The notes beneath the pieces are model-generated. The model saw nothing but the letters and a program-made list of their open reading frames with translations. It was not told where the DNA came from and made no database searches. A stretch of DNA of 64,000 nucleotides from Anastatus disparis (lineage: Eukaryota > Arthropoda > Insecta > Hymenoptera > Eupelmidae). The DNA is taken from the NCBI GenBank assembly GCA_017163975.1, contig JAFFSR010000346.1, positions 1,612,501 to 1,676,500 of the forward strand, in the 5' to 3' direction. Of this stretch, positions 25,182 through 36,050 are shown piece by piece (positions within the stretch are counted from its first letter, which is position 1; each line of letters begins with the position of its first letter). A program made the position numbers and the translations under genes.

Positions 25182-26080
25182 TTAAAAAATGTTATCCACT
25201 TCATCCTTGCTAAATTTACCATCTAGATAATTTCGTAACCACGCTCGTATTGCAAGAGCATTATCAACAGCACACATACGTCTTCGACTCTTACAGAGAA
25301 CATGGTTGGAGCAAAAAAATCGTCCATCATACTTTATTTTTTCTAGTGATGGACATCCAAAATCTTCAACATTTATGATTAACCTAAGACAAAGTACAGA
25401 AAATAATATAAGAAAAAGTTAAGAAAAATTTTAACTAAAGTAACGAAAAATAAAACAAAATCATCAAAAAAAATTTTGTTATACTTTTTGATACTTTGGT
25501 TATACTGTTGTTATACTCTTGTTATATTTTCATCATACTTTTTGATACTTTGGCTATACTTTCTTTATACTTTTTTGAGTTTAATTAAAATATCACAAGT
25601 ATAACGACAGTATAATCAAAGTATCGAAAAGTATGACAAAAAAAAAATATGAAAAGACTATTTGTTTAACTATAAATGTAATACTTACATATTAGGTAAA
25701 AGATTGGCCAGCCACTGTGCTTTCTGCTCTCCCTTGACAAATAATTTTTCAACTCCTTGCGAACAGATATCGAAAATTCGTTTGAGGCGATGGTATGGAA
25801 TATCTCCCGAGTCCCATGATATTCCATGATGATACCTTTCTAACCAATAATTCATGCTTTTTTCTTCTTTATTAAGTTCTCCCCATGTCATTGGAGGCTC
25901 AAAGAGATAGGCTGTTGGAAAAGCTGTTTTCCTTATATTCAAGAAACTTATTTCTTTAAAAATGAAAGGATTCTCTGATGTGCTCTGAAATCCTTGAATA
26001 TCGCAAATATAAACATTTTCTTCTGGGGATCGTAATATCGCTTTTCTAACCATTAGATTATAATCATGTGTTCTAGCCAT
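25182..26080 (-). CDS. Polinton unnamed-family protein, left copy (two exons)
   Basis: Exons 25689-26080 and 25182-25383, joined through AT|GTAAGT and TTAG|G, give 197 residues. Motifs: DIQGFQ near the N-terminus, FKEISF, FEPPMTW, HHGISWDSG, LFVKGEQKAQWL, then DFGCPSL and a Cys/His cluster (CSNH, MCAVDNA) near the C-terminus, which suggests a bound zinc. The same motif order appears in the gene at 38251, so the element carries two paralogues pointing towards its two ends. A nuclease-like fold with acidic residues is possible but unproven. The intron contains short direct and inverted TATACTTT/GATACTTTGG repeats. Confidence 0.8.
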
Positions 26081-26164
26081 TTCACAATTCTAATTTCATT
26101 CAGCGAGAAGTAATCTTAGAGACTGAATAGGAGAAATTCTAAAATGATCATTTTATTTGGTTCA

Positions 26165-26612
26165 AAAGATAAATATATCCCTTCTCTTAAATTTACTTTT
26201 TTTTACTATTGGTTGAATCTTGAAATTTGTATCCCCTCTTATATATTCATTGAATTTTCTCTTTTTTATTGGTCCAATCTTGAAAATTAGTATCCCCTCT
26301 TATGTTTTCACTAAATTGTCTCTTTACTATAGGTCAAATCTTTAAATTTGTATCCCCTCTTATATTTTCATTAACTTTTCTTTTTAACATTGGTCGAGCT
26401 TTAAAATTTGTATCCCTTCTTATATTTTGATTTACTTTTCTTTTTCACATTGGTCGAATCTTGAAATTTTTATCTCATCTTATATTTTCATTATCTTTTC
26501 TTTTTGATATTGGTCGAATCTTCAAATTTTTGTCCCCTCTTATATTTTTACTAATTTTTCTTTTTCTATTGGTTGAATAATAAAATTTGTATTTCCATCT
26601 TTCATTTTTCTT
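26165..26612 (+). promoter_or_regulatory. Seven 60-bp repeats with ATTGG boxes between divergent genes
   Basis: An exact 60-bp period over about seven copies. Each carries a TATCCCCTCTTATATTTTCA-like block and ends near (T)ATTGGTCGAATC. ATTGG is the inverse of a CCAAT box. The array fills the space between the minus-strand gene (start 26080) and PolB (start 26753), fitting a bidirectional enhancer or a replication origin. Role inferred. Confidence 0.75.
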
Positions 26613-26616
26613 TGCC

Positions 26617-26651
26617 TATAAAAAGGGAAGCTATTTTTCAGACTAGTACAG
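26617..26651 (+). promoter_or_regulatory. PolB core promoter
   Basis: TATAAAAA at 26617-26624, followed 33 bases later by ACAGTT (26649-26654) and by another possible initiator, TTCAGAC, at 26637. The PolB ATG is about 100 bases downstream. Confidence 0.55.
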
Positions 26652-26752
26652 TTCGTAAATCACAATCAATCAGATTTGTTCTCAATTATCGTGTAACATT
26701 GTAGTGATTACTCTAGTATTATTTTAGTGTTACAAAAAAAAACAAAGTAAAG

Positions 26753-29700
26753 ATGACTTCGATTGATTTTTTTGAACGTCTTGTACAATTACTTCGTGAT
26801 GCTTTACGAAGTATAAGCGAATTAAGCAGTAATGATATTCATTATTGGTTAGACACGTGTAATTCCGCTATAATAAAATTAAACGAAAAAATCGCTCAAC
26901 CAAATCTCAGAAGAGGAGAGAAACAGAAATGTCAAACTTGTATAACACATCTCTCGTGTGTGCAAGTGCAATTGGAACAACATCTTCAACAAGGAGGTAA
27001 TCTAGAATCTAAGGAAACAGAAGCTAGAGTCGAATGGCGAGACGTGGAGTCAGCTTTCCAAAATCGTATTAGGACTGGTGTAGTTATAAATATTAAACAT
27101 GTGGACATTTTGAGTTTTTTGAATGATGCACAAAAACTCTTCAAAGTTAAGGTTCAGGCATGCTTAGAAGAATACAGTGCATTGAAAATAAATTCTGATT
27201 TTGTCTCAGAATTTGCTGTGCAGAAAAATACTGAGGAATTAACCGATACTAAATATTTTACGAGCGAAAGTTCTACGGTATACATGTCGACAGATTTAGA
27301 GGGATGGTTTAAGGATCATATCAAAGAGCCTATTCTTACACAATTAGAAGAATTTCAAGAAAAAGATTCTGGATGGACTTTGAAGAGTATTATAAGTTTG
27401 TGCATAAATATGAAAAAATATTCACCTTTCAAAGGTAGTTCTTTCATTCCTCTTCCAAAATTTATAGAGAATAAGAAAGCGTGTCTAAATGTTCGCAATA
27501 ATGATAACCAGTGTTTTAAGTATGCTATACTTTCAGCATTGTATCCAAGTGAAAATAATCCAAACAGAGTGACTCAGTATCGTTTGCATGAGAAAAAGCT
27601 GGAATTTGGAGACATTGAATTTCCTGTAAAACTTAAAGATGTTTCGAAATTTGAAAAATTGAATAAAAGTATTTCAGTAAATGTATACATACTGAAGAAG
27701 TACGGCCCAAAGTTTGAAGTATCACCTTGTCACATCACTGCAGAAAAGAAGGTTCAACATGTGAATTTGCTTATCATTCAAGATTTTTACTTAGATGAGT
27801 ATGAAGAAAATAATAAGGATGATGATGATGGAAGCATGCCTCAATATCATTACGTTTGGATTAAAAGTATGTCTCGACTACTGAGGTCTCAATTATCTAA
27901 AACTCATATGAAATCTTTTCATTGTGAAAGGTGTTTACAAATTTTTTATCATGAAGAAAGATTGAAAACTCATGAAAAAGATTGTGAAAATTTAAATAAA
28001 TGTAGAATCAATCTACCTGACACTAAGAATAACATTCTCAAATTCGAAGATTATAATAAAAGTGAAAAAGTTCCTTTTGTTATTTATGCAGATTTTGAAT
28101 GTTTATTGAAACCTACTGACAATGAAAAAGCTTTTCAACTTCATGAAGCATATAGCATTGGGTATTATATAAAATGCAGTTTTGATGAAAAATTATCTTA
28201 TTATAAATCATATAGAAGAAATAATGAATGTGAAGAGACACCTGCAAGATGGTTTGTTAGAGAATTGAAATCAATTAGTGAAAAGATTGATGAACTCTAC
28301 AAGAATCCGAAACCAATGAAGCTTACCGATTTAGAAGAATTATCTTTTCAGAGGTCAACAGTTTGCCATATATGTCGAAAACCAATCCGTGCCGAAGAAC
28401 TTGCAGTACGAGACCATTGTCATCTCACAGGACGGTAAGTTGTCTAATTAGTTATAATTGAATAAAGAAAATTAATTTGGTTATTTTACGTTTATTTCTT
28501 TTTAGTTTCAGAGGTGCAGCTCATAATTCATGTAATTTGAATTATAAGATTTCAAGATTCATTCCTGTTATTTTTCATAATCTCAATTATGACACTCATT
28601 TTATTCTGAAAGAGATTGGCACTTCTACATTGATGAAGGGACGAATGACTCTAATACCTCATAATAAGGAAAAATACATTTCTTTTACAAAATATATGGA
28701 AAACAGTGACATCAATTTTAGATTTATAGATTCTTGGCGTTTTCTACCATCATCATTGGAGAAGCTTGCATCATATCTAGAAAACGTGCCAATAGCAATG
28801 GAAGAATTTCAAACAGATGGATTCACAGATGCAAAGATAAATCTTCTTAGACGGAAAGGTGTATTCCCCTACGATTTTGTGGATGGATTAGATAAATTAA
28901 CATCTACAAAGCTGCCAGAGAAAAATGAATTCTACAACAAACTAACGGATTCTCATATAGCTGAAGAAGATTACGAGCATGCTGTTCAAATTTGGAATGA
29001 ATTTAATATAAAAACTTTAGGAGAGTACTCGGATCTATATTTAAAAACCGATGTTTTGCTACTGGCTGACGTCTTCGAAAGTTTTCGCGAGACCTCTCTT
29101 AAAGCCTATGGTTTATGTCCTGCTCACTTCTACACAACTCCAGGCTTAACGTTTTCAGCAGCTCTTAAAATGACGAAGGTAGAATTGGAACTTTTGACAG
29201 ACATTGACATGCTAATGTTTATCGAAACAGGTATCCGTGGAGGAATAAGCCAGTGCTGTAACCGGTATGCAAAGGCAAACAATCCATACATGGGTCCTTC
29301 ATATGACGAAAATCAGAAAAAGAAGACCCTTCTATATTTTGACATTAATAATCTTTATGGTTGGGCGATGATACAACATTTACCGATAGGAAAATTTAAA
29401 TGGATTGATTATGAAACAATGCCAGATTTCTTCAATACACCGCCAGATTCGGATATAGGCTATATTGCTGAAGTGGATTTAGAATATCCTGTGGAAATCC
29501 ATGATGAACATCGGGATATGCCTTTTTGCGCAGAACACCGTCCACCACCAGGCTCGAAGCAAAAAAAACTACTTACTACTTTGGACGATAAGAAAAGGTA
29601 TGTCATTCATTATCGAACATTAAAACAAGCGTTAGATAATGGACTTCGATTAAAGAAAGTCCATAGAATTTTAATTTTTGAACAGAAGGCTTGGCTCAAA

Positions 29701-30615
29701 CCTTATGTTGAATTAAATACTGAGAAGAGAAAGCAAGCAAAGAATGAATTTGAAAAACTCTTCTATAAATTATTAATTAACTCTGTCTATGGAAAGTGCA
29801 TCGAACGAGAGCGGTCACGTGTTGATGTGCGATTAATAAATAAATTCACAGGCAGATATGGAGCAGAAGCACGTATAGCTCAACCAAATTTTCACAGTTG
29901 TGCAATTTTTGATGAGAATTTGGTAGCTATTCAGCTGAAGAGAACGAGTATCACAATAAAAAAACCTATATACGTTGGTTTTTCCATCCTTGATTTATCA
30001 AAAACACTGCTATATGAGTTTCATTACTCATATATGAAACAACGACTAGGACAAAAATGTAAACTTCTATATACAGATACGGATAGTTTAATATATGAAG
30101 TTGAAGACATTGATATATATCAAACAATGAAGGAAGACATTCACAGATTTGATACTTCTGATTATGCTGAAAATAATCAGTTTAATATTCCACGTGTCAA
30201 TAAGAAAATTCCTGGATTAATGAAAGATGAATGCTGTGGCAAGATTATGACTGAATTCATAGGTTTGCGGAGTAAAATGTATAGTATTTTGGTTGATGGA
30301 GGAGACACAGTTAAGAAAGCTAAAGGTATCAAATCTAACGTCGTGAAGAAAACAATCACTTTCGAAGATTACCGAAGCTGTCTTCAGGATCTTGTCATTA
30401 TACACCGTGAACAGTGCAATATTCGATCAAAATTACACACAGTGCATACTGAAAAGCAAAGAAAAATTGCACTAAGTCCACACGATGATAAGAGATTTTT
30501 ATTGCCTGATAGTACAGACACTTTACCATGGGGTCATTTTAGAATTGAAGAGATACAGATGGCGCAAGCTGCACTTGAAGTAGAGAGAGGAATATACAAG
30601 AAAAATGGCTGCTGA
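26753..30615 (+). CDS. POLB: Protein-primed DNA polymerase B (Polinton)
   Basis: Two exons, 26753-28434 and 28506-30615 (CG|GTAAGT to TTTAG|T), give 1263 residues, the usual size for animal Polintons. It replicates the linear element from a protein primer. Order: N-terminal region of unknown role, a CERC...H...C zinc-like knuckle (~residues 395-415), Exo I with D447 and E449, a CHICRKP...DHCH cluster near the intron, Exo II HNLNYD (585-590), Exo III YLKTD (739-743), motif A DINNLYG (840), motif B KLLINSVYG (982-990), motif C YTDTDS (1083-1088) and KMY (1151-1153). All catalytic residues are present and the frame is intact. The next ORF overlaps its last 11 bases. Confidence 0.95.
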
Positions 30616-31084
30616 AAAAGAGCAAGAGGTGGAAAAGAAGAGGGGACACGAAGTATCCAATGAAAATAGAGTAACGCGAGTGGGGATGGATGTTACAGAG
30701 CATAGAAGAGGGGGAAATCGAGAGGGGGATGAATCCAATGAAAATAGAGTAATGCAAGTGGAGGTGAATGATACAGAGCATGAGAGAGGGGATGAAAATT
30801 GTGCAGCGCGAGTGGGGGTGACACTTCATGGCAACGAAGGTGAGCAAATCATTATTGAGTATGACGTATTAGAGGAGTTCATGCATGACTGGGATCCATC
30901 AATAGAGGGGATAAGTTCTGAAGAAGATGAGAGAAGGGATTTATTACAAGTGGCGATGGAAAGGGCAGAAATCGAGGTGGGAGATGGGCTATATCAAGGG
31001 ACGGAGCACGATGAGGAGCACATTCAAGTAATCGAAGAGCTTGAGAACGATCAACCTCCTACAAAGAAACCAAGAGTCAACTAA
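30605..31084 (+). CDS. Acidic repeat protein of the Polinton
   Basis: 159 residues starting with an ATG inside the last codons of PolB, in another frame. The N-terminal half holds two copies of a ~22-residue unit (SNENRV...TEH.RG) and a degenerate third. The C-terminal half is rich in Glu and Asp and ends with PPTKKPRVN, a likely nuclear localisation signal. A donor at 31093 and an acceptor at 31176-31177 lie just after the stop, so the transcript may splice into the next ORF. Family not recognised. Confidence 0.6.
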   Translation: MAAEKEQEVEKKRGHEVSNENRVTRVGMDVTEHRRGGNREGDESNENRVMQVEVNDTEHERGDENCAARVGVTLHGNEGEQIIIEYDVLEEFMHDWDPSIEGISSEEDERRDLLQVAMERAEIEVGDGLYQGTEHDEEHIQVIEELENDQPPTKKPRVN

Positions 31085-31178
31085 CTAATCATGTAAGTTT
31101 ATAGTACAATTTTTTTTCCTAATAAAATATTATCTTTAACAGAAATTTTAATTTTTACTTTTTCTTTTTGATTTCAGA

Positions 31179-31478
31179 ATGGATTTATCAACACTTAATA
31201 AGATTGCTGGAAGCGACTTCTTGCCAAGGAAAAAAGTTACAGACTTGGAAAAAGATCACCAGTACATGGTAACAGCACTTAAAGAGGTGAAGACACGATA
31301 TGGTGTAAAGATTGTAGCAGAATTCGAGCAAAGTTTTCAAGTATTCCTACCAGAGAAGATTTCATCAGCAATTCTAAAAGATGAAGAATTTTTTTACAAA
31401 CTCTGCGATGAAGCAAACAAACTACGTTTGTTTGCAATGTATTTGGGAGGAACTTCTTTCAAATTTGATCGGGTGTAA
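31179..31478 (+). CDS. Small conserved Polinton protein, possible ssDNA-binding OB fold
   Basis: 99 residues. The ATG lies one base after a splice acceptor (TTTCAG at 31172-31177). The pattern (basic N-terminus, KEVKTRYGVKIVAEFEQSFQVFLPEK, then an acidic helical part and a GGTSFKF end) recalls small beta-barrel nucleic-acid-binding proteins. A replication partner of the adjacent polymerase is plausible; the activity is inference. Convergent with the integrase frame, about 255 bp away. Confidence 0.65.
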   Translation: MDLSTLNKIAGSDFLPRKKVTDLEKDHQYMVTALKEVKTRYGVKIVAEFEQSFQVFLPEKISSAILKDEEFFYKLCDEANKLRLFAMYLGGTSFKFDRV

Positions 31479-31733
31479 AAATATATCTACGAAATGATTT
31501 TTAAAACTATTTATTGTAACTTGTACATAATAATACATAAATAAATAAAAATATGTTAACATTATACATTTGTTTTTCATTTATCATCACCACCTATAGT
31601 TATAATTATATTGAATTACCATAATAAAATATATTACAATATTCTATTTAAATATATCTAAATAATATAAACAAAATACAATTAAATTTTTCATTCATTA
31701 CACTATTATATTGTAAAATACATTTTAATTTTT
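31479..31733. other. Convergent intergenic region
   Basis: AT-rich spacer between convergent genes. It contains AATAAA-type polyadenylation signals for the plus strand (31,535-31,550) and an AT-rich stretch serving the minus-strand transcripts. No gene. Confidence 0.5.
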
Positions 31734-32650
31734 TCAAACAATCTCATTTTTATCTATCCAACTATTATGCTTGTTACTTAGACCTAACCACTTAACATAT
31801 ACACGTTTACCACTTTTCTTTAAAACTTTTTCTACTAAATAAATTTCTGGATACATAGTCTTTTGAATTTCCGTTTCATAAAAGCCGCCGGAGACTGGTT
31901 CATCATAATAATCTTTGACGTGGTAAGTTATGGGATTGGTTTTTACAACTCTTGTTATTGTGAAAATTTCAGTTGACCAATTTGGTGTATAACCTTTTTC
32001 AAATACTTGTTTTATCTTACTTATTCGCACTTTATCTCCTACTTTGAATTTTGGTTTTTTACAGGTCTTTTTTCAGTTGGGTAATTTTTCTTGATTTCTT
32101 TTTCATTTATCTTCGTAACGTTTTCAGGCTCGATTCCTATTGTCCGATGTTTTCTTGAATTGTATGCTTTCACTAACTCAGGCAGAATATCCAACCATTT
32201 ATAACTTCCTTGTTTGCTGAATTCTAACCACATTGCATTTTTTAAAGTTCTATTAAAGCGTTCACATATGCTTGCATGAAGATTACCATGTGAAGAGTAG
32301 TGATTTATCTTGTACTTTTTCATAAGATTCTGAAAGTTTGAATTGTAGAATTCTTTTCCTTGGTCAGTTTGTAAATTCGATGGCACCCGTCCTTGTTTTA
32401 ATATTAACTTCATAGCTAGAGTAACATCATTGCCACTCTTCGATTTGACTGGTACAGCCCATGCATACTTTGAAAATATATCTATGACAGTTAGTAAGTA
32501 GCGAAAACCTTTGTTTTCCTTAAAATAAGGTATCATTTCTACAAGGTCAGCTTGCCAAGTCTCATCTAATCCGCGTATGTCATATTTTCTTCGCTTGTAC
32601 CTTCGACGTGCTGGCTTGTGTAGCTCTTCAACTACTCTTTGACGTTCCAT
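31734..32650 (-). CDS. INT: Retrovirus-type integrase with chromodomain, split by a -1 frame change
   Basis: The catalytic frame begins at the ATG at 32650, one base after the fibre stop. DDE residues: the D of TWQADLVEM, the D of NLQTDQGKEF and the E of SICERFNRTLK. An N-terminal zinc domain is absent. That frame stops at 32039. The C-terminal part (GDKVRIS motif, then a chromodomain with YLVEKVL, VYVKWLG and NSWIDKNEI) lies in the -1 frame and has no ATG near its start. The frames can switch at A_AAA_AAC (32054-32060 on this strand), a canonical -1 slippery heptamer. A one-base homopolymer error or mutation is the simpler alternative. Confidence 0.85.
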
Positions 32651-32651
32651 C

Positions 32652-33041
32652 TTAAACTTCAGCTTTAGCAATATCCGATCGTCTATTCATTTTTTTAATT
32701 ATATATTCAATACTTGCAAAATTTCGTTGAGTCATATCATAGACATAAGTTAATTTTTCGTCTATTTCTGCTTTATATATTTCAACTTTGTTCTCATATT
32801 CTTGTATAGCTTTAGCAACTTCTATAATTTTAGAAGATAAGTAATCAACTTCTTTCTGTAGGATATTATTTAGTGAATTCAAACTAATCGCATCATTTGG
32901 ATCATTAGCCTCTCCAATATTGCAAAGCCGCTTATTTTCTAAATCAAAATCACCATCTGATGTAACATTGAATCCAATGCCTCGAGGACCACGACTCACT
33001 TGCGAGCCCTCAAGTTTTCTTCCAAACACATCGAGACTCAT
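32652..33041 (-). CDS. Fibre-like virion protein
   Basis: 129 residues from the first ATG of the frame (33041); the frame upstream starts only with GTG. A GPRGIGFNVTSDGDFDLENK segment followed by an NKRL-N-GE...DA pattern resembles the shaft-to-stalk repeats of viral and phage fibre proteins. A long helix follows, probably a coiled coil. It lies 31 bp after the DUF8207-like gene and one base before INT, within a compact minus-strand gene cluster. Role in the particle is inferred. Confidence 0.65.
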   Translation of the reverse strand: MSLDVFGRKLEGSQVSRGPRGIGFNVTSDGDFDLENKRLCNIGEANDPNDAISLNSLNNILQKEVDYLSSKIIEVAKAIQEYENKVEIYKAEIDEKLTYVYDMTQRNFASIEYIIKKMNRRSDIAKAEV

Positions 33042-33072
33042 GTTACTACTATTGATTTGAAAATTGTGCACG

Positions 33073-34068
33073 TCAATATATATGTCCGGCTTCACGTAGT
33101 TCCTCTATGATTGATTGGATTTCATTGTTGTGATTATTATTTCCAGCAGATCGTTCGGCTATTAATAATCGTAGTCTTTCGACAAGCTCATTCGGATCAT
33201 CCCAGTAGACTAGATCTATGGAACTATTCTCTTTTGCTATTTTATATTTAGGTATGAGACTTCCTCCGCTGGTAGACATTCTACTGCGATCACTACGGAA
33301 CATTGGTGCTATGATTTTTGAATATTTTCTACTTTTCGAAGAGCGTATATTCTCACTTTTGCTATGTCTTTTTCTATGGGCATTTGTTGCTTCGAGGATA
33401 ATGCGATAGTTCTTGCGATCTGTTGTACTCAAAAGATCATCATCTGGTTCTTTTTTGAAAAGCAATTCCATTAGACCACTGCTTTTAGGAAAACTTAAAT
33501 CTTTCACTTTTATTATTTTATCATCAAATTGAATTTGTGAATCACCCATCATGTATACCCCACTGACTTTTCTCACTCCGTATATGTTATCGATTTTCCT
33601 GCGGCTTCCATTTAGCATTGATAAAAAGTCTGTCGGTTCAGTTTCTTTATGCGCAGATACAAATGGTGAATATATAGATTTGAATGATGAATTTGCAGAA
33701 TTGAATGATGAATTCATCATTGTGCTATTTATCGGAGAAAAATCATCGCCATTAGAAGCATCATTATCAAACGCCGAACCCGAGTTATTAATATCGTTTA
33801 CAATATAACTTGAATCATCGAATCTCAATCTTTTTTTTGCCGATTTTCTGTTACTGTCTATAGCTGAAATGAGATTAGAACGTGAAACACTTTCAGTTGT
33901 CGAATCGACAAGCTTTTCAAGTGGTGTAATAACTGGTTTTAAAGTATCACCAATAACCTTTTCAAAATCATCTCTCTCCTTTTTTAACAAAGAGTATTTT
34001 TTTTTAATAGCCTCACGTGCTCGTAAGAGCTCGCTAAGAACACTTTTTTCTTTCTTAAAGTCAGGCAT
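33073..34068 (-). CDS. DUF8207-like Polinton protein
   Basis: 331 residues from the ATG at 34068, just after a splice-acceptor-like TTTGCAG. The N-terminal ~50 residues form a likely coiled coil. The middle is Ser/Asn-rich and disordered with basic stretches (KKRLRF, RKRHSKS). The C-terminal signature VYWDDPNELVERLRLL and the IIEELREAG end match DUF8207, a domain common in arthropod Polinton-related proteins. Function unknown; its position next to ATPase and fibre suggests a virion or morphogenesis role. Confidence 0.75.
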   Translation of the reverse strand: MPDFKKEKSVLSELLRAREAIKKKYSLLKKERDDFEKVIGDTLKPVITPLEKLVDSTTESVSRSNLISAIDSNRKSAKKRLRFDDSSYIVNDINNSGSAFDNDASNGDDFSPINSTMMNSSFNSANSSFKSIYSPFVSAHKETEPTDFLSMLNGSRRKIDNIYGVRKVSGVYMMGDSQIQFDDKIIKVKDLSFPKSSGLMELLFKKEPDDDLLSTTDRKNYRIILEATNAHRKRHSKSENIRSSKSRKYSKIIAPMFRSDRSRMSTSGGSLIPKYKIAKENSSIDLVYWDDPNELVERLRLLIAERSAGNNNHNNEIQSIIEELREAGHIY

Positions 34069-34111
34069 GCTGACAAGATGCTGTCTACAATCAAACTGCA
34101 AAGATTAAGAT

Positions 34112-34807
34112 TTATACTTCCTTTTTAATGGCAAAACAGTCAAATCCTTTTCTATATCTACCATCATTCATTGCTCTATCTTTGTCAATAACAACGAATC
34201 CATACTTGTCATTCTTCCAGCATTCTGTACAAAGATTTCGAAATTCATTTAAAGTTAAGTCAGTATTCACATGGTCTTCATAGATATGTTTAAGATTAAC
34301 ATCATCTTGACGATAAATTACCATCAAATTAATATTGTCCCTGATGAGATGTTTCGGTATATGAGCATATGACTGACATAGATAAAAGCTATCTACACTT
34401 TTGTGTCTCCCCATACAGAAAAAAGCTCTGACGTTATCCTGCTTCTCACAAGCCACATCATCAAAAATCATAATTGAATTAGGTAGGGCTTCATCTGGAG
34501 ACACTACAGATGCATGTTCACTAAACGGTAGATATGATATACCTTCAATTGGTTCTAAAACTTTTTGAAGAAATTGGTATTTTGGTTGATTTAAGGATTT
34601 AGAGTATACATACAAATTTTCGAATCTAAGACCATTAGGGTGTGTAATTAGAGCCAATAAACTATTAGTTTTTCCACAGTTCGATGGGCCACAGAATACT
34701 GCTCGTATATTATCTGGAAGTAACTCTCCGTGTCGCTTTTTTCTTTTCGTTTTCTCAAAATCAAAGTTTGAAACGGGAAGTTTGACGTTTTGCTCAGTAA
34801 AATCCAT
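34112..34807 (-). CDS. ATP: Genome-packaging ATPase (A32/FtsK type)
   Basis: 231 residues. Walker A is GPSNCGKT (40-47) and Walker B is SIMIFDD (111-117), followed by an arginine-rich segment (GRHKSVDSFYLCQS). Expected to pump the element's DNA into a capsid. The frame is intact from ATG 34807. Divergent from the PLA2 gene, with a 98-bp promoter between them. Confidence 0.9.
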   Translation of the reverse strand: MDFTEQNVKLPVSNFDFEKTKRKKRHGELLPDNIRAVFCGPSNCGKTNSLLALITHPNGLRFENLYVYSKSLNQPKYQFLQKVLEPIEGISYLPFSEHASVVSPDEALPNSIMIFDDVACEKQDNVRAFFCMGRHKSVDSFYLCQSYAHIPKHLIRDNINLMVIYRQDDVNLKHIYEDHVNTDLTLNEFRNLCTECWKNDKYGFVVIDKDRAMNDGRYRKGFDCFAIKKEV

Positions 34808-34849
34808 GTTTACGTAACAAAGTCAAATCTAAGATTGATCTTTTTTAAA

Positions 34850-34883
34850 TATAAACGCTTGTTTTATATTTTGATCATCAGTT
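34850..34883 (+). promoter_or_regulatory. TATA plus initiator of the virion gene cluster
   Basis: TATAAA at 34850-34855 and TCAGTT at 34878-34883, placing the initiator A 30 bases after the TATA start, as in arthropod core promoters. A TATAAAAC-like motif on the other strand (around 34,862-34,868) may serve the ATPase. Confidence 0.7.
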
Positions 34884-34905
34884 GTAAATCAGCACTCGAA
34901 GAGAG

Positions 34906-35718
34906 ATGCTCGTACACAAATCACAGAAGCACCCTAAGGGTAAAGGATTACTTGATAAAGTAATCAATAACTTACCTATTGAAATGCATATTCCTGGATA
35001 TCAATATTGTGGTCCCGGAACAAAACTGAAAAAGCGTCTAAAAAGAGGTGATAAAGGTATCAATCCACTTGATCAAGCATGCAAAGAACATGACATATCT
35101 TATTCTGATAAAAATGCTGACCGAAAAGTAGCTGACATGAAGCTCGCTGATAAAGCTTGGCAGCGTGTTAGAGCCAAAGATACAAGTCTTAGCGAAAAAG
35201 CAACTGCTTTTGTTGTTGCAAATGCTATGAAATTAAAAGGAAAGACAAGAATGGGTGTAAAATTGAGTAAATTAGTAACTGCAAGTAAAAAATCATTAAA
35301 ACCAAGTAAACATTCTCGCAAAGTTATTTAGTCCGCCTTAAAAGGTGCACGTGAAGCTCTTAAGATCGTTGGCGGTAAGAAAAAAATTATCATTCCACGT
35401 ATTCTACCTGTTCCATCAAAAATAGGTGGCGCTCTGCCTTTTCTCATACCATTGTTCGCAGCACTAAGTGCAACTGGTGCTCTGGCTGGAGGAGCTGCTG
35501 GAATAGCTAAAGCAGTAAATGAGGCTAAAGCTGCACAGAAAAATTATGAAGAAAGTAAGAGACATAATAAAACTATGGAAGCTATTGCTCTAGGAAAAGG
35601 TCTCTATCTTAAACCATATAAAACTGGAATGGGATTATTTATGAAACCTCATATCGGTAATGGTCAAGTTAAAAAAAAAAAACTTCGATTTAACTTTGCC
35701 AAATCGTGCACTGACTGA
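34906..35718 (+). pseudogene. Phospholipase A2-like virion protein, interrupted by one stop
   Basis: The first part (34906-35331) has the calcium-loop motif YCGPGT (34-39) and the catalytic pair H62-D63 in ACKEHD, as in the PLA2 domain of parvovirus capsids, used by virions to breach membranes. An in-frame TAG (35329-35331) separates it from a continuation in the same frame, which has a Gly/Ala-rich hydrophobic segment (~35,435-35,520) and a basic tail. After a run of about 12 A residues (35,671-35,683) the frame is lost and the protease frame takes over. Most likely mutational decay; stop read-through is less likely. Confidence 0.75.
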
Positions 35719-36050
35719 CTATGATCTTATAAAGTATGCTCGTATGATGCAAATCCCATATTTTCGAGGTGTTTTCATGAGAAATAATCTACCTTCTGAT
35801 GGCCCATGGCATAACGAATCTGCTATAATTAACTTAGATGATTTTCAAAACAAAGGCACTCACTGGGTATGTTATCGAAAACGAGGTTCTGAAGTGATTT
35901 ATTTTGATAGTTTTGGTGATCTTAAACCCCTATAGATCTCATGTTATATTTTAACGTGGAAGAAGTGAAATACAACTATAAAAGATATCAAAATTTTGAC
36001 TCATTTATTTGTGGACATCTTTGTCTTCAATTCTTGTGTGAAAGACTATA
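35660..36050 (+). pseudogene. PRO: Adenain-like cysteine protease, frame-broken
   Basis: The frame open at 35660-35935 holds the catalytic His (GTHWVCY, H68) and an acidic partner (YFDSFGD). It stops at TAG 35933-35935. The conserved end with the catalytic Cys (the C of FICGHLC) is in another frame, about 35,938-36,052. The family cleaves capsid precursors during maturation. In arthropod Polintons it often follows directly on the PLA2-like region, which fits the A-run frame change upstream. With two breaks this copy is probably inactive. Confidence 0.75.

Noticed and set aside
32652..33095. Longer start for the fibre-like protein at 33095
   Set aside because: That position is GTG and overlaps the upstream gene; the first ATG is at 33041.
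33073..34101. Longer start for the DUF8207-like protein at 34101
   Set aside because: The frame opens with TTG right after an acceptor-like TTTGCAG; the first ATG is at 34068.
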